From NCBI GenBank assembly GCA_905221345.1, contig CAJNCW010000001.1, forward strand, positions 1 to 64,000: a DNA stretch of 64,000 bases. Direction: 5' to 3'. The notes under the pieces were generated by a model. It was not told where the DNA came from. It worked only from the letters and a program-made list of their open reading frames with translations, and did no database searches. Of this stretch, positions 1 to 8,855 are shown in pieces. The position numbers and the translations under genes are program-made. Source of the stretch: a bacterium (GTDB taxonomy: Bacteria > Bacillota > Bacilli > Lactobacillales > Streptococcaceae). Position 1 is the stretch's first letter, and each line of letters opens with the position of its first letter.

Positions 1-80
1 AGCGTCTTTAGGCGCTGGCTGGTAATTTGGGCTTATAGCCCTGGTGCAAACCACCCGTTAGACGGGTGGTTATGATTCTA
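1..80. mobile_element. Hairpin cluster resembling an IS200/IS605 right end (partial)
   Basis: Three stem-loops follow one another in about 70 bases: an imperfect AGCG/CGCT hairpin (1-16), GGGCT/AGCCC (29-41) and a strong 10-bp hairpin AACCACCCGT/ACGGGTGGTT (49-71), then a T-rich run. From memory, tandem hairpins ending in an ACCACCCG/CGGGTGGT stem are typical of IS200/IS605-family right ends in Firmicutes. The transposase would lie left of the window. The last hairpin plus T-run could equally be a rho-independent terminator of an upstream gene or RNA. Only the hairpins are certain. Confidence 0.45.
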
Positions 81-124
81 TTTTTTTAAGAAGGCCTTCT
101 AGTATAGCGATATGATAGATTTTT

Positions 125-133
125 TGGTATAAT
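125..133 (+). promoter_or_regulatory. Extended -10 promoter of ylxM operon
   Basis: TGGTATAAT is a perfect extended -10. No good -35 lies 17 bases upstream. Transcription should begin about 7 bases after the hexamer, at about 140, on top of the ylxM ATG at 141. Confidence 0.7.
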
Positions 134-140
134 AAAAGTT

Positions 141-473
141 ATGGAAATCGAAAAAACCAATCGCATGAATGCGCTTTTTGAATTTTATGCTGCGCTTTTG
201 ACAGATAAGCAGATGAATTATATTGAACTCTACTATGCAGATGATTACAGTCTTGCTGAGATTGCTGAAGAGTTCGGTGTTAGTCGTCAAGCTGTTTACG
301 ACAATATCAAGCGGACAGAAAAGATTTTGGAAGACTATGAGATGAAATTACACATGTATTCAGACTACATTGTCCGCAGTCAGATTTTTGACCAGATCTT
401 GGAGCAGTATCCCAAGGATGATTTTCTGCAGGAGCAGATAGAAATTTTAACAAGTATTGACAATCGGGAGTAA
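141..473 (+). CDS. ylxM: YlxM, SRP-associated helix-turn-helix protein
   Basis: This 110-aa protein matches the YlxM/p13 family, encoded upstream of ffh in most Firmicutes and reported to modulate signal recognition particle activity. The N-terminal half is a sigma-70 region-4-like helix-turn-helix (motif [20 protein letters not shown], about residues 37-56), followed by an acidic helical tail. The ATG at 141 gives the family's usual N-terminus. No Shine-Dalgarno precedes it and the predicted transcription start lies at or just before the ATG, so the mRNA looks leaderless. The next gene starts 2 bases after the stop, and ffh follows, which suggests one SRP operon. Confidence 0.93.
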   Translation: MEIEKTNRMNALFEFYAALLTDKQMNYIELYYADDYSLAEIAEEFGVSRQAVYDNIKRTEKILEDYEMKLHMYSDYIVRSQIFDQILEQYPKDDFLQEQIEILTSIDNRE

Positions 474-475
474 TC

Positions 476-691
476 ATGGGCAGTCTAGTTATTTATCAAG
501 GATTACCTTGCAAACTATTAGCCGCAGAGGAACCATTTCCTACTCGACTACAGATTATCTCGCCCAATGATATCTCCAAAGCTATGAAAATAGGTTTTAG
601 CTGTTGGGGATATCCAAATGAAATCATGAAAGAAATCACACCCGAAGAACTTGAGTGTTTGCAACATTTCGGACGATTTCCACTGAATTGA
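476..691 (+). CDS. Small protein of unknown function in the SRP operon
   Basis: This 71-aa reading frame fills the gap between ylxM and ffh. It starts 2 bases after the ylxM stop with a Shine-Dalgarno-like GGGAG inside the ylxM 3' end, and stops 17 bases before ffh, so it is well placed for translational coupling. I do not recognise the family. It has no signal peptide or membrane segment. It contains two cysteines in its second half, a G/P-rich start (VIYQGLPCKLL) and an acidic helix near the C-terminus (ITPEELECLQHFGRF). In pneumococcus, as I recall it, ylxM and ffh are adjacent without this gene. Function unknown. Confidence 0.7.
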   Translation: MGSLVIYQGLPCKLLAAEEPFPTRLQIISPNDISKAMKIGFSCWGYPNEIMKEITPEELECLQHFGRFPLN

Positions 692-708
692 GTAAATAGG
701 AGAAAAAA

Positions 709-2280
709 ATGGCATTTGAAAGTTTAACAGAACGTTTACAGAACGTCTTTAAAAATCTACGTAAAAAAGGAAAAATCTCTGAGGCGGATGTCCAAGAAGC
801 GACTAAAGAGATTCGTCTGGCCTTGCTGGAAGCCGACGTTGCTTTGCCTGTTGTAAAGGACTTTATCAAGAAGGTTCGTGAACGTGCAGTCGGACACGAG
901 GTCATTGATACCCTCAATCCTGCCCAACAGATTATTAAAATCGTTGATGAGGAACTGACAGCTGTTTTAGGTTCTGATACGGCAGAGATTATCAAGTCAC
1001 CTAAGATTCCTACGATTATCATGATGGTCGGTTTGCAGGGGGCTGGTAAAACAACCTTTGCTGGTAAGCTGGCTAATAAACTTAAGAAGGAAGAAAATGC
1101 TCGTCCTTTGATGATTGCGGCGGATATCTATCGTCCAGCAGCCATCGATCAGTTGAAAACACTTGGACAACAAATTGATGTTCCTGTCTTTGCACTTGGA
1201 ACAGAAGTGCCAGCTGTTGAGATTGTTCGCCAAGGTTTGGAGCAAGCACAAACCAATCACAACGACTATGTCTTGATTGATACGGCAGGGCGTTTGCAGA
1301 TTGACGAACTCCTCATGAATGAGCTTCGTGACGTAAAAGCTTTGGCTCAACCAAACGAAATTCTGCTCGTCGTTGATGCTATGATTGGTCAAGAAGCGGC
1401 CAATGTTGCCCGTGAGTTTAATGCTCAGTTAGAAGTGACTGGGGTTATCCTTACCAAGATTGATGGGGATACACGTGGAGGTGCGGCCCTATCGGTTCGT
1501 CACATCACTGGTAAACCAATCAAGTTAACTGGTACGGGTGAAAAGATTACAGATATTGAAACCTTCCACCCTGACCGTATGTCAAGCCGTATCCTTGGTA
1601 TGGGGGATATGCTTACTCTTATTGAGAAAGCTTCTCAAGAGTACGATGAGCAAAAGGCCCTTGAAATGGCTGAAAAAATGCGTGAAAACACCTTTGATTT
1701 CAATGATTTCATCGATCAGTTGGATCAGGTGCAAAACATGGGACCAATGGAAGACTTGCTCAAGATGATCCCAGGTATGGCTAACAATCCAGCCCTTCAA
1801 AATATGAAGGTGGATGAGCGCCAGATTGCGCGTAAACGTGCCATTGTGTCTTCCATGACACCTGAAGAACGTGAAAATCCTGATCTGTTGAATCCAAGTC
1901 GTCGTCGTCGTATCGCTGCTGGATCTGGAAATACTTTTATCGAAGTGAATAAATTCATCAAAGACTTTAACCAGGCCAAACAGCTCATGCAAGGTGTCAT
2001 GTCTGGGGATATGAACAAGATGATGAAGCAGATGGGCATCAATCCAAATAACCTTCCTAAAAATATGCCAAATATGGGCGGAATGGATATGTCTGCCCTT
2101 GAAGGCATGATGGGACAGGGTGGCATGCCTGACTTGTCAGCTCTTGGAGGAGCTGGAATGCCAGATATGAGCCAGATGTTCGGTGGTGGACTCAAAGGTA
2201 AAATCGGTGAATTTGCCATGAAACAGTCCATGAAACGCATGGCTAACAAAATGAAAAAAGCTAAGAAAAAACGTAAATAA
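709..2280 (+). CDS. ffh: Signal recognition particle GTPase Ffh
   Basis: Ffh binds 4.5S RNA and signal sequences on ribosomes and delivers nascent membrane and secreted proteins to FtsY/SecYEG. At 523 aa it has the expected order: N domain (about 1-95), G domain with P-loop GLQGAGKTT (about 107-115), DTAGR and TKIDGD motifs, then a methionine-rich M domain (about 330-523) with runs such as MGGMDMSALEGMMGQGGM and a basic tail. The start follows AGGAG. A rho-independent terminator lies directly behind the stop. It is the last gene of the ylxM operon. Confidence 0.98.
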   Translation: MAFESLTERLQNVFKNLRKKGKISEADVQEATKEIRLALLEADVALPVVKDFIKKVRERAVGHEVIDTLNPAQQIIKIVDEELTAVLGSDTAEIIKSPKIPTIIMMVGLQGAGKTTFAGKLANKLKKEENARPLMIAADIYRPAAIDQLKTLGQQIDVPVFALGTEVPAVEIVRQGLEQAQTNHNDYVLIDTAGRLQIDELLMNELRDVKALAQPNEILLVVDAMIGQEAANVAREFNAQLEVTGVILTKIDGDTRGGAALSVRHITGKPIKLTGTGEKITDIETFHPDRMSSRILGMGDMLTLIEKASQEYDEQKALEMAEKMRENTFDFNDFIDQLDQVQNMGPMEDLLKMIPGMANNPALQNMKVDERQIARKRAIVSSMTPEERENPDLLNPSRRRRIAAGSGNTFIEVNKFIKDFNQAKQLMQGVMSGDMNKMMKQMGINPNNLPKNMPNMGGMDMSALEGMMGQGGMPDLSALGGAGMPDMSQMFGGGLKGKIGEFAMKQSMKRMANKMKKAKKKRK

Positions 2281-2310
2281 AAAAGGAAAGCTGAAGTGCT
2301 TTCCTTTTTT
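2281..2310 (+). terminator. Terminator after ffh
   Basis: GGAAAGC/GCTTTCC stem with a short loop followed by six T residues, immediately after the ffh stop codon. Confidence 0.9.
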
Positions 2311-2362
2311 ATATAAAATATGTGCTTTCTATGATTAGGCAATTTTCTTAATCGAAAAATTA

Positions 2363-3361
2363 CTAAATAGAAAGAGTGATTTCAAATCCTTGCATCCATT
2401 CGGATTTTACTGTGATTTCGATTTTTAAAGCATCTGCTAATTGTTTGACCAGATAGAGGCCCATGCCTGTTGATTTTTTCCTTGTGTCTCCCGAGTCTCC
2501 TGTAAATCCTTTTTCAAAGATATGAGGGAGGTCGCAAGCTTTAACTCCGCAGCCATTATCCCTAATAATCAGACTTGTGCGCCCCTTATCCTTTGACATA
2601 GAAATACTGAGTTCGGGCTTGTCAGAGCTATATTTAAGGGCGTTGGTGAGGATTTGAGAGAAGATAAATTCAAAACTGCGTTGATCGGTGTAGCAGGTTC
2701 CTTGTATATTTTCTAGCTGAATCGTAAAATTCTTTTCTTTGAGTAAGGGATCAAAATTTTCCAATAGATCTTGGATACATTCTTCTAGATCAAGGTCTTC
2801 AAATAGAAAATCATTTTTCTCACTTTTCACCCTGTAGTAGAATAGGATCTGTGATACATTTTCTTGGATTTGCTTTTTCACATAGTTCAACTTAAAAGCT
2901 GTATCCTCAGGTAACTGGTCGCTTTGATTGTCCAAAAGGAGGGAAAGAAGCGATAGAGGGAGTTTAATCTCATGCGCCCATTTTTCAACATAGTCCTCGT
3001 ACTCGGCTAGTAATGAGTTGAGCTTTCCTATTTCAGCCTGCTTTTGATAAAGTGTATCTGCCATTTGTTCAACGCTTTCTTTCTCTGAGGCACTTGATAA
3101 ATGCAATAATTCAATCTCAGTATCCATCTTGGGATTGGCTATGAAGGCTTTATAGGCAGCGGATTTTTTTCTTTCTTTTCCTATCAGTAGGAATGATAGA
3201 ATGAAAAAAAGCAGGACAGTAGCTAAAATATAGAGAAGGATGAGGGCTTGAAACATTCTCACATCTGAAAGCCAAAGCAGGACAGCTGTAAATAGATCAA
3301 ATGCTAAGAGAACAAGTAACCAAGGCAGATAAGTAGCTAGATATTTTAGACTATGTTTCAT
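2363..3361 (-). CDS. BceS-like intramembrane-sensing histidine kinase
   Basis: This 332-aa sensor kinase has two N-terminal membrane helices (about 12-32 and 38-60) with almost no extracellular loop, the hallmark of intramembrane-sensing kinases that depend on a Bce-type ABC transporter for signal. The phospho-acceptor is His130 in HEIKLP. The N box (about residues 235-245, NALKYSS), the G1 box (DNGCGV) and the G2 box (GMGLYL) are intact. It overlaps the response-regulator gene by 11 bases and is the last gene of a four-gene operon with its ABC transporter. Likely ligand: a cell-wall-active peptide antibiotic; this is inferred from family and context. Confidence 0.92.
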   Translation of the reverse strand: MKHSLKYLATYLPWLLVLLAFDLFTAVLLWLSDVRMFQALILLYILATVLLFFILSFLLIGKERKKSAAYKAFIANPKMDTEIELLHLSSASEKESVEQMADTLYQKQAEIGKLNSLLAEYEDYVEKWAHEIKLPLSLLSLLLDNQSDQLPEDTAFKLNYVKKQIQENVSQILFYYRVKSEKNDFLFEDLDLEECIQDLLENFDPLLKEKNFTIQLENIQGTCYTDQRSFEFIFSQILTNALKYSSDKPELSISMSKDKGRTSLIIRDNGCGVKACDLPHIFEKGFTGDSGDTRKKSTGMGLYLVKQLADALKIEITVKSEWMQGFEITLSI

Positions 3362-4034
3362 CTGGACTTACCTCTTCTAGCTTGTACCCAATACCTCTGA
3401 CGGACTTGACCTGAAGTGCAATGCCAGCCTGTTTCATCACCTTTTTGAGCCTTGCAATATTTACTTGAAGAGCATTTTCATCGATGAACTCAGTTGTATT
3501 CCACAGTTTCATGCTTAGTTCTTCTTTTGTGACGACAGAATCAGTTGCCACTAATAAGGTTTCTAACAATTTCCCTTGATTTTGAGGGAGTAAAATCGAA
3601 TGTCCATTGATATAAAGGGTATAGGTATTTCTATCCAGCAGGAAATTATCTTTTTCAAGTAGATTTTGCCTACCTTCATAGCGTTTCAAGATGTTTTCTA
3701 TGCGTGCCAAAAATCTTTCTTTCTTGAAAGGCTTTGTTAGGTACTCATCAGCTCCTAATTTTAGGGCATAGATCTCATCTTTTAATTGTTCACGGGAAGT
3801 GAGAACCAATATAGGCACAGAGCGTTTTGATTTGAGATTCTTACAAATTTGAAAACCTGTTTCTCCTGGCAAATTCAAATCCAGTATGATTAGATCCGTA
3901 TCGTATTGCAACACTTGCTGGGTTGTATCTTTGAAGTCAGTCAACTTATCAACTTGATAACCCGCTTTCTCTAACAAGATAACAATTTCATCTCGAATCA
4001 AGGCTTCATCTTCAATTACCAGAATATGCTTCAT
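3351..4034 (-). CDS. OmpR-family response regulator (BceR-like)
   Basis: The 227-aa protein has a receiver domain (1-115) with acidic pocket EDE (8-10), phospho-acceptor Asp52 (LDLNLPG) and a conserved Lys in TKPF (about 101), then a winged-helix DNA-binding domain ending near VRGIGYKLE. The start follows AGGAGGAACCGAT. It should be phosphorylated by the kinase encoded immediately downstream and activate the operon's ABC transporter; an inverted repeat upstream of the operon promoter (6943-6959) is a candidate binding site. Confidence 0.93.
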   Translation of the reverse strand: MKHILVIEDEALIRDEIVILLEKAGYQVDKLTDFKDTTQQVLQYDTDLIILDLNLPGETGFQICKNLKSKRSVPILVLTSREQLKDEIYALKLGADEYLTKPFKKERFLARIENILKRYEGRQNLLEKDNFLLDRNTYTLYINGHSILLPQNQGKLLETLLVATDSVVTKEELSMKLWNTTEFIDENALQVNIARLKKVMKQAGIALQVKSVRGIGYKLEEVSPDET

Positions 4035-4066
4035 ATCGGTTCCTCCTTTTCCTATTTTATTCTACC

Positions 4067-6121
4067 TTATTCATCTCTTTTTGGTTCCATTAAGGACAAC
4101 AAGTACTTGTTGCTATTTTTCTTTACAATTTTTATATAGATGACTTCAAAGCCAGCTAACAGCAGTATGATCAGCATGGCTGTGATAAATTTCTGCCCCA
4201 TGTCCATTCTTACACTAGCAGGTACTATTCCTGTGAGGAGGGAGCTCACTCCGAAGCTACTACTGATAAGTGCAAGGGCTATTGGCAGACCGAAATACCA
4301 GTTGATTTGCTTTTCTGACGATTTACAAAGAGTTTCGTAGTTGGCTCCGAGATGGATCAAGGTTTGGTATCGTCTGTAGGATTGTCTTTGTCCCATCAAA
4401 AATTGAACGCCAATGATTGTATTTGCCACAACAAGGAAGATGATAGCTAGATAGATAGTGATATAGCTGGCAGAGATAATGTAAAATAATTGTCTTCCCA
4501 TATTTTGTATATAGCTTTCATAGCCAAGAGAAGTTTGATTTAGCTTTTCATTCGTATCTGAGATAGCTCTCATCAAGCCTTTTTCCTTGACTAGCTCAGG
4601 AGCCAAGATACCGCTGACATAGTTCGAATAGTGACCGTCTGTATAGCTCATAAAAGTCTCATCTGGGACTATGAGGGCAACAGAGAGGGTGATCTCACGA
4701 TCCGTTACGATTGGCAAAGACTCCACCTCTCCAATCAATTTTACATCATTTCCCATGACTTTGATTTGAGGGTTTGCTTTCAGGACAGAGTTGACGAGAC
4801 TCTCATCCGGGAGAAAATCTTTCCCCATATACAAATATGCTTCCTTGCTAGTTAATTCTAGAGGAGGGAGATTGGCAGCCTTTCTAAGTTCATTGTATTC
4901 GGAAACTGGTATGAGGTGGGAATTAGTAGACTGTTTAAATTTATGGAGCAAAATTTCCTTGTTCTTGCTGCCTTTTTGCTTTTTCAACTCCTTGATGACC
5001 TCTTCGAAGGACACGGACTCGTGTTCTTTAGGTTTGCCGACTTTAATTTGCAGAATCTTTGAAAACTGTGATGCTAGTCCAGCAGCTTCAAGCTCTTTTT
5101 TTACTGTATTTACATCAAGATTTTCATCTGTTTCCTGCTTGCTATCTCTAAATGTATAATCCAATACGTGGGTTTGATTGCCTGAATTGCCACTTGCAAT
5201 GGCCACACCTGCTCCAAAGAGGCACAAGGCAGAGAAGATTAAGAGGGAGCAGATAGCCAGTATAGTTGAGCGCTGGATAACTAATTCCTGAATCTGTCTA
5301 AAATTATAGGCATGAAGTTTTCGATTGTTTCCAAGCTTGACCAAAAAGTCTATAAATAAACGCATACCAAAGAAGAGGAGGATAGTTCCTAGAGTCCCCA
5401 AGAAAACAGTGATGCCCATGGTTATGACACTTTCCCAAGCTCGTCCACTCATACCCATGTAATAGGCTGTTCCGAGAAGTAAAATTCCTAGGACGTAAGC
5501 AAGAAGGTACACCCCCTTGGGGAGTAGTTTCTTCATCCCAGAAGGAGAATAGGATAGCAGGTTTCCGATTTCCTTATTGGCTGTTTTTGCACTTAAAAGG
5601 ACAAAAACAGCTAATTTTACGGCTAGGAAGCCGATGACTGTATAGAGTAGAGCTGTAGTAGATAGAGAAAATTGATGCTCAATAATCCCTAGTCCCACAA
5701 TTTTAGCGGTTATTAGGCTGATCAGTTCTGAAATCAAGATAGAAATAGGAAGGCCTATTCCAAGGGCAAGGACACTGTTTCTCAAATCCTCGAGCAGAAG
5801 TAGCAAGAACAGTTTGCTTTTTCGCATTCCCAGTGTGAGATAGACGCCAAATTCATGTTTTCTCCTTTCCATCTGCATACTGCTTGCGAAGTAGACTAGA
5901 AAAAAGAGAATAAAGAGCGTTGCTACGTAAAGAATGGGAATCATGCTAAAGAGTTTATCTACAGCATGACTCTCTATTTGTTTTAGAAATACCATCACAT
6001 CTTGATGGGACAAAGAAAGGATGATGTAAAAGGAGATAATAGAAAGAACCATAGAACTGAAGTACAAGCCATTATTCTTTCGATCTCTCTTGCTATTTCT
6101 TGAGACTAATTTAGAAAACAT
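4067..6121 (-). CDS. BceB-type ABC transporter permease
   Basis: This FtsX-like permease of about 684 aa is predicted to have ten membrane helices, with a large extracytoplasmic domain of roughly 200 residues (about 315-520) between helices 7 and 8, the architecture of BceB-type antimicrobial-peptide detoxification and sensing transporters. GTG (6130), ATG (6127) and ATG (6121) are possible starts. GGAGG ends 8 bases before the ATG at 6121, so that start is chosen; it overlaps the ATPase gene by 11 bases. The permease is expected to bind peptide or lipid II-peptide complexes and pass the signal to the BceS-like kinase. Confidence 0.9.
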   Translation of the reverse strand: MFSKLVSRNSKRDRKNNGLYFSSMVLSIISFYIILSLSHQDVMVFLKQIESHAVDKLFSMIPILYVATLFILFFLVYFASSMQMERRKHEFGVYLTLGMRKSKLFLLLLLEDLRNSVLALGIGLPISILISELISLITAKIVGLGIIEHQFSLSTTALLYTVIGFLAVKLAVFVLLSAKTANKEIGNLLSYSPSGMKKLLPKGVYLLAYVLGILLLGTAYYMGMSGRAWESVITMGITVFLGTLGTILLFFGMRLFIDFLVKLGNNRKLHAYNFRQIQELVIQRSTILAICSLLIFSALCLFGAGVAIASGNSGNQTHVLDYTFRDSKQETDENLDVNTVKKELEAAGLASQFSKILQIKVGKPKEHESVSFEEVIKELKKQKGSKNKEILLHKFKQSTNSHLIPVSEYNELRKAANLPPLELTSKEAYLYMGKDFLPDESLVNSVLKANPQIKVMGNDVKLIGEVESLPIVTDREITLSVALIVPDETFMSYTDGHYSNYVSGILAPELVKEKGLMRAISDTNEKLNQTSLGYESYIQNMGRQLFYIISASYITIYLAIIFLVVANTIIGVQFLMGQRQSYRRYQTLIHLGANYETLCKSSEKQINWYFGLPIALALISSSFGVSSLLTGIVPASVRMDMGQKFITAMLIILLLAGFEVIYIKIVKKNSNKYLLSLMEPKRDE

Positions 6122-6884
6122 TGCCATCACCTCCAGCCAGTGCAGCCATGACCTTTAGTATTCTGTGGTAAAAATCTTCTTGACTTTCTCTTGGATAATC
6201 GCGTCGGATTTCATGGAATAGTTTTCCGTCTTGGATAAACAAGATGCGGTTGCAAAAGCTGGCTGCAACTGAATCGTGGGTCACCATGAGAATGGTGGTT
6301 TCTTCAACTTGATTCATTTCGGATAATTTTTGCATTAAAATGGTCGCATTTTTTGAGTCCAAAGCCCCTGTGGGCTCATCTGCAAATACAATCTTAGGGT
6401 CTAAAATCAAGGCGCGTGCAGCAGCTACCCTTTGCCGTTGACCACCTGATAATTGAGATGGGAACTTATCCAGAAGGTCAGAAATATCCAGATATTGGGA
6501 AAGCAATTCTAACCGAACCTTGCTTTCGTTGGCATCGACCTTGTGCAAAGACAAGGGGAGTAAAATATTTTCTTTGGCTGTCAGATTGTCCAAAAGCTCA
6601 AAATTCTGAAAGAGGTAACCAATTTCCTTGCCACGATAATCAGCTAACTGACTACCTTTTAATTGACCTAAATCCTTTTCTTGCATTTGAATGGATCCGT
6701 CAGTTGGCTTGATGATAGTGGCGAGACAGTTAAGAAGGGTTGTTTTTCCAGATCCACTGCTCCCCATAATCCCTAAGAACTCACCTTTGACAACTTGAAA
6801 AGATATGCCGTTCAAGGCCTTAGTGATATTCGGCTCTTTTCCATAATGCTTTGTTAATGATTCTACTCGTAAAATTGTTTCCAT
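6111..6884 (-). CDS. BceA-type ABC transporter ATPase
   Basis: MacB/BceA-family ATP-binding subunit with Walker A GSSGSGKTT, signature LSGGQ, Walker B FADEPTGALD and H-loop THD. A longer frame begins at 6899, but that ATG forms part of the ribosome-binding site: ATGGAGGTG ends 6 bases before a second ATG at 6884. The start at 6884 gives 257 aa beginning METILRVESLTKHYG. It is first in the operon ATPase-permease-response regulator-kinase, pairs with the permease it overlaps, and probably powers removal of a peptide antibiotic from the membrane. The substrate is not known. Confidence 0.93.
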   Translation of the reverse strand: METILRVESLTKHYGKEPNITKALNGISFQVVKGEFLGIMGSSGSGKTTLLNCLATIIKPTDGSIQMQEKDLGQLKGSQLADYRGKEIGYLFQNFELLDNLTAKENILLPLSLHKVDANESKVRLELLSQYLDISDLLDKFPSQLSGGQRQRVAAARALILDPKIVFADEPTGALDSKNATILMQKLSEMNQVEETTILMVTHDSVAASFCNRILFIQDGKLFHEIRRDYPRESQEDFYHRILKVMAALAGGDGNVF

Positions 6885-6913
6885 GTGAAACACCTCCATC
6901 TTTTGTTACTTTT

Positions 6914-6959
6914 ATTATAGTATGAATCAGAGTAGAATAACACTTACGGATGATGTAAG
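6914..6959 (-). promoter_or_regulatory. Promoter and candidate response-regulator site for the Bce-type operon
   Basis: Reading the minus strand, the -10 is a perfect TATAAT (6914-6919), but the -35 position (6937-6942) holds TGTTAT, a poor match. Directly upstream is the inverted repeat CTTAC-N7-GTAAG (6943-6959). A weak -35 with an abutting dyad is what one expects for an activator-dependent promoter; the operon's own response regulator is the natural candidate. Confidence 0.55.
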
Positions 6960-7102
6960 AAATCTTTATCGCTGACTTTTATAGTCAGGTTATTGGAGCT
7001 ATACTTATTATATTATAGCATGGTTTTAGGGATTTAAAAAGAGGAGTTGAAGCTCAGGGACTCTCTATATTACAAAAATTTCTGATTTTGAAAACGTGAA
7101 AG

Positions 7103-7139
7103 AAAAAGCCTTAGAAATATTGATTTCTAGGACTTTTTT
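7103..7139. terminator. Bidirectional terminator downstream of guaA
   Basis: A long near-perfect stem around TTAGAAAT/ATTTCTA is flanked by A-rich and T-rich runs on both sides, so it can act on the minus strand for guaA. Between this and the Bce promoter (6960-7102) I see no convincing gene; one short frame there has no start signal. Confidence 0.8.
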
Positions 7140-7151
7140 AACTTATTAACT

Positions 7152-8714
7152 CTATTCCCACTCAACGGTTGCTGGTGGTTTACTTGTAATGTCGTAGACG
7201 ATACGGTTAACGTGGTCTACTTCGTTTACGATACGTACAGAAATCTTTTGAAGAACTTCCCATGGAATTTTGGCAAAATCAGCTGTCATACCATCGATAG
7301 AAGTGATGGCACGAATGGCGATTGTGTAGTCGTAAGTACGACCGTCACCCATAACACCGACTGAACGAACGCCAGTGTTGACAGTAAAGTATTGCCAGAT
7401 ATCGCGGTCAAGACCAGCTTTGGCAATTTCTTCACGAAGGATAGCATCAGACTCACGAACAGTTTCTAGTTTTTCTTCAGTGATTTCACCCATGACACGG
7501 ATAGCAAGTCCTGGTCCTGGGAATGGTTGGCGCCATACGATGTGGTCTGGCATACCAAGCTCGGTACCGAGAGCACGAACTTCGTCCTTATAAAGAGTGT
7601 TCAATGGTTCGATCAGCTCAAATTGCATGTCCTCTGGAAGACCACCAACATTGTGGTGTGATTTGATGGTTTGAGCAGTATCTGTACCAGACTCAATCAC
7701 GTCAGTGTACAGCGTTCCTTGAGCAAGGAATTTCACATCCTTAAGCTTGCTTGCTTCGTCATCAAATACATAAACAAACTCGTTACCGATGATTTTACGT
7801 TTTTGTTCAGGGTCAGAAACGCCAGCAAGTTTGTCAAGGAAACGTTTAGCAGCATCTGCTTTGACAATGTTCAAACCAAACTTACCACCAAGCATGTCCA
7901 TAACTTGGTCAGCCTCTCCCTTACGGAGAAGACCGTGGTCTACAAAGATACAGATCAATTGATCACCGATTGCTTTTTGAAGAAGAACTCCAACAACAGA
8001 AGAGTCAACACCACCTGATAGACCGAGAAGAACACGCTTGTCACCTACAGTTTCACGGATTTTCTTGATCTGCATGTCGATGAAGTTGTCCATTGACCAG
8101 TCGCCTTTAGCCTTACAGATGTTAAGGGCAAAGTTGCGAAGGATATCATTTCCGTATACAGAATGGCGCACTTCTGGGTGGAATTGGATACCATAGATGT
8201 GCTTGTCAGGGTTTTCAATAGCTGCATAAGGACAGTCAGCAGAAGTACCAGTACGAACAAAATCAGCTGGAATCTCTGTAACAGCATCGCCATGGCTCAT
8301 CAAAACAATCTGTTCTTCAGGAGTCCCTTCAAAGAGGGCAGAAGTGGTATGAGTAAGTGGTGATTGGCCATACTCACGGTTACCAGCATCACCAGCAGGG
8401 ACGACTTTTCCTCCAAGTTTATGAGTTAAAAGTTGCATACCATAGCAGATTCCCAAAATTGGAATGCCAAGTTCAAAAATTTCTGGGTCAATATCAAATG
8501 AACCATCTTCGTATACAGAGTTTGGTCCACCAGAGAGGATGATCCCTACAGGGTTAATCGCACGAACCTCTGCAGCTGAGATTTTGTGACTTTTTAGCTC
8601 TGAAAAAACACCAATTTCACGAATACGGCGTGAAATCAGCTGGTTGTATTGGCTACCATAGTCCAGCACGATGATTTTTTCGACATCTTGCAAATCAGTT
8701 GAAATGTTGCTCAT
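7152..8714 (-). CDS. guaA: GMP synthase (glutamine-hydrolysing)
   Basis: GuaA converts XMP, ATP and glutamine to GMP, the last step of guanylate synthesis. The 520-aa protein has a class I glutamine amidotransferase domain (about 10-200; nucleophile Cys in GICYGMQ, His/Glu in FHPEV), an ATP-pyrophosphatase domain with P-loop SGGVDSS, and the C-terminal dimerisation domain ending TVEWE. Length and start match the family. It is a single gene with its own promoter and terminator, divergent from a GntR-type regulator. Confidence 0.98.
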   Translation of the reverse strand: MSNISTDLQDVEKIIVLDYGSQYNQLISRRIREIGVFSELKSHKISAAEVRAINPVGIILSGGPNSVYEDGSFDIDPEIFELGIPILGICYGMQLLTHKLGGKVVPAGDAGNREYGQSPLTHTTSALFEGTPEEQIVLMSHGDAVTEIPADFVRTGTSADCPYAAIENPDKHIYGIQFHPEVRHSVYGNDILRNFALNICKAKGDWSMDNFIDMQIKKIRETVGDKRVLLGLSGGVDSSVVGVLLQKAIGDQLICIFVDHGLLRKGEADQVMDMLGGKFGLNIVKADAAKRFLDKLAGVSDPEQKRKIIGNEFVYVFDDEASKLKDVKFLAQGTLYTDVIESGTDTAQTIKSHHNVGGLPEDMQFELIEPLNTLYKDEVRALGTELGMPDHIVWRQPFPGPGLAIRVMGEITEEKLETVRESDAILREEIAKAGLDRDIWQYFTVNTGVRSVGVMGDGRTYDYTIAIRAITSIDGMTADFAKIPWEVLQKISVRIVNEVDHVNRIVYDITSKPPATVEWE

Positions 8715-8749
8715 CTTTTTCCTTTCTCAAAAGAAATATCTTTTTCAAT

Positions 8750-8779
8750 ATTCTATCACAAATAGGGGCGAATTACCAA
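8750..8779 (-). promoter_or_regulatory. Probable guaA promoter
   Basis: On the minus strand, TTGGTA (8774-8779) and TAGAAT (8750-8755) are separated by 18 bases, about 35 bases before the guaA start. Confidence 0.45.
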
Positions 8780-8795
8780 CTAAACAAGGCAAAGT

Positions 8796-8825
8796 TTGAC
8801 TTTTTATTGGCAAATACGGTACAAT
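8796..8825 (+). promoter_or_regulatory. Promoter of the GntR-family regulator gene
   Basis: TTGACT (8796-8801) and TACAAT (8820-8825) with an 18-base spacer; the gene starts 30 bases downstream. Confidence 0.7.
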
Positions 8826-8855
8826 AGAGAAAATAAAGAAAAGAAGTGAAAAAGC

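Noticed and set aside
6885..6899. Five-codon N-terminal extension of the ABC ATPase starting at an ATG
   Set aside because: That ATG is part of the GGAGGTG ribosome-binding site for the ATG at 6884, and family proteins begin at the second site.
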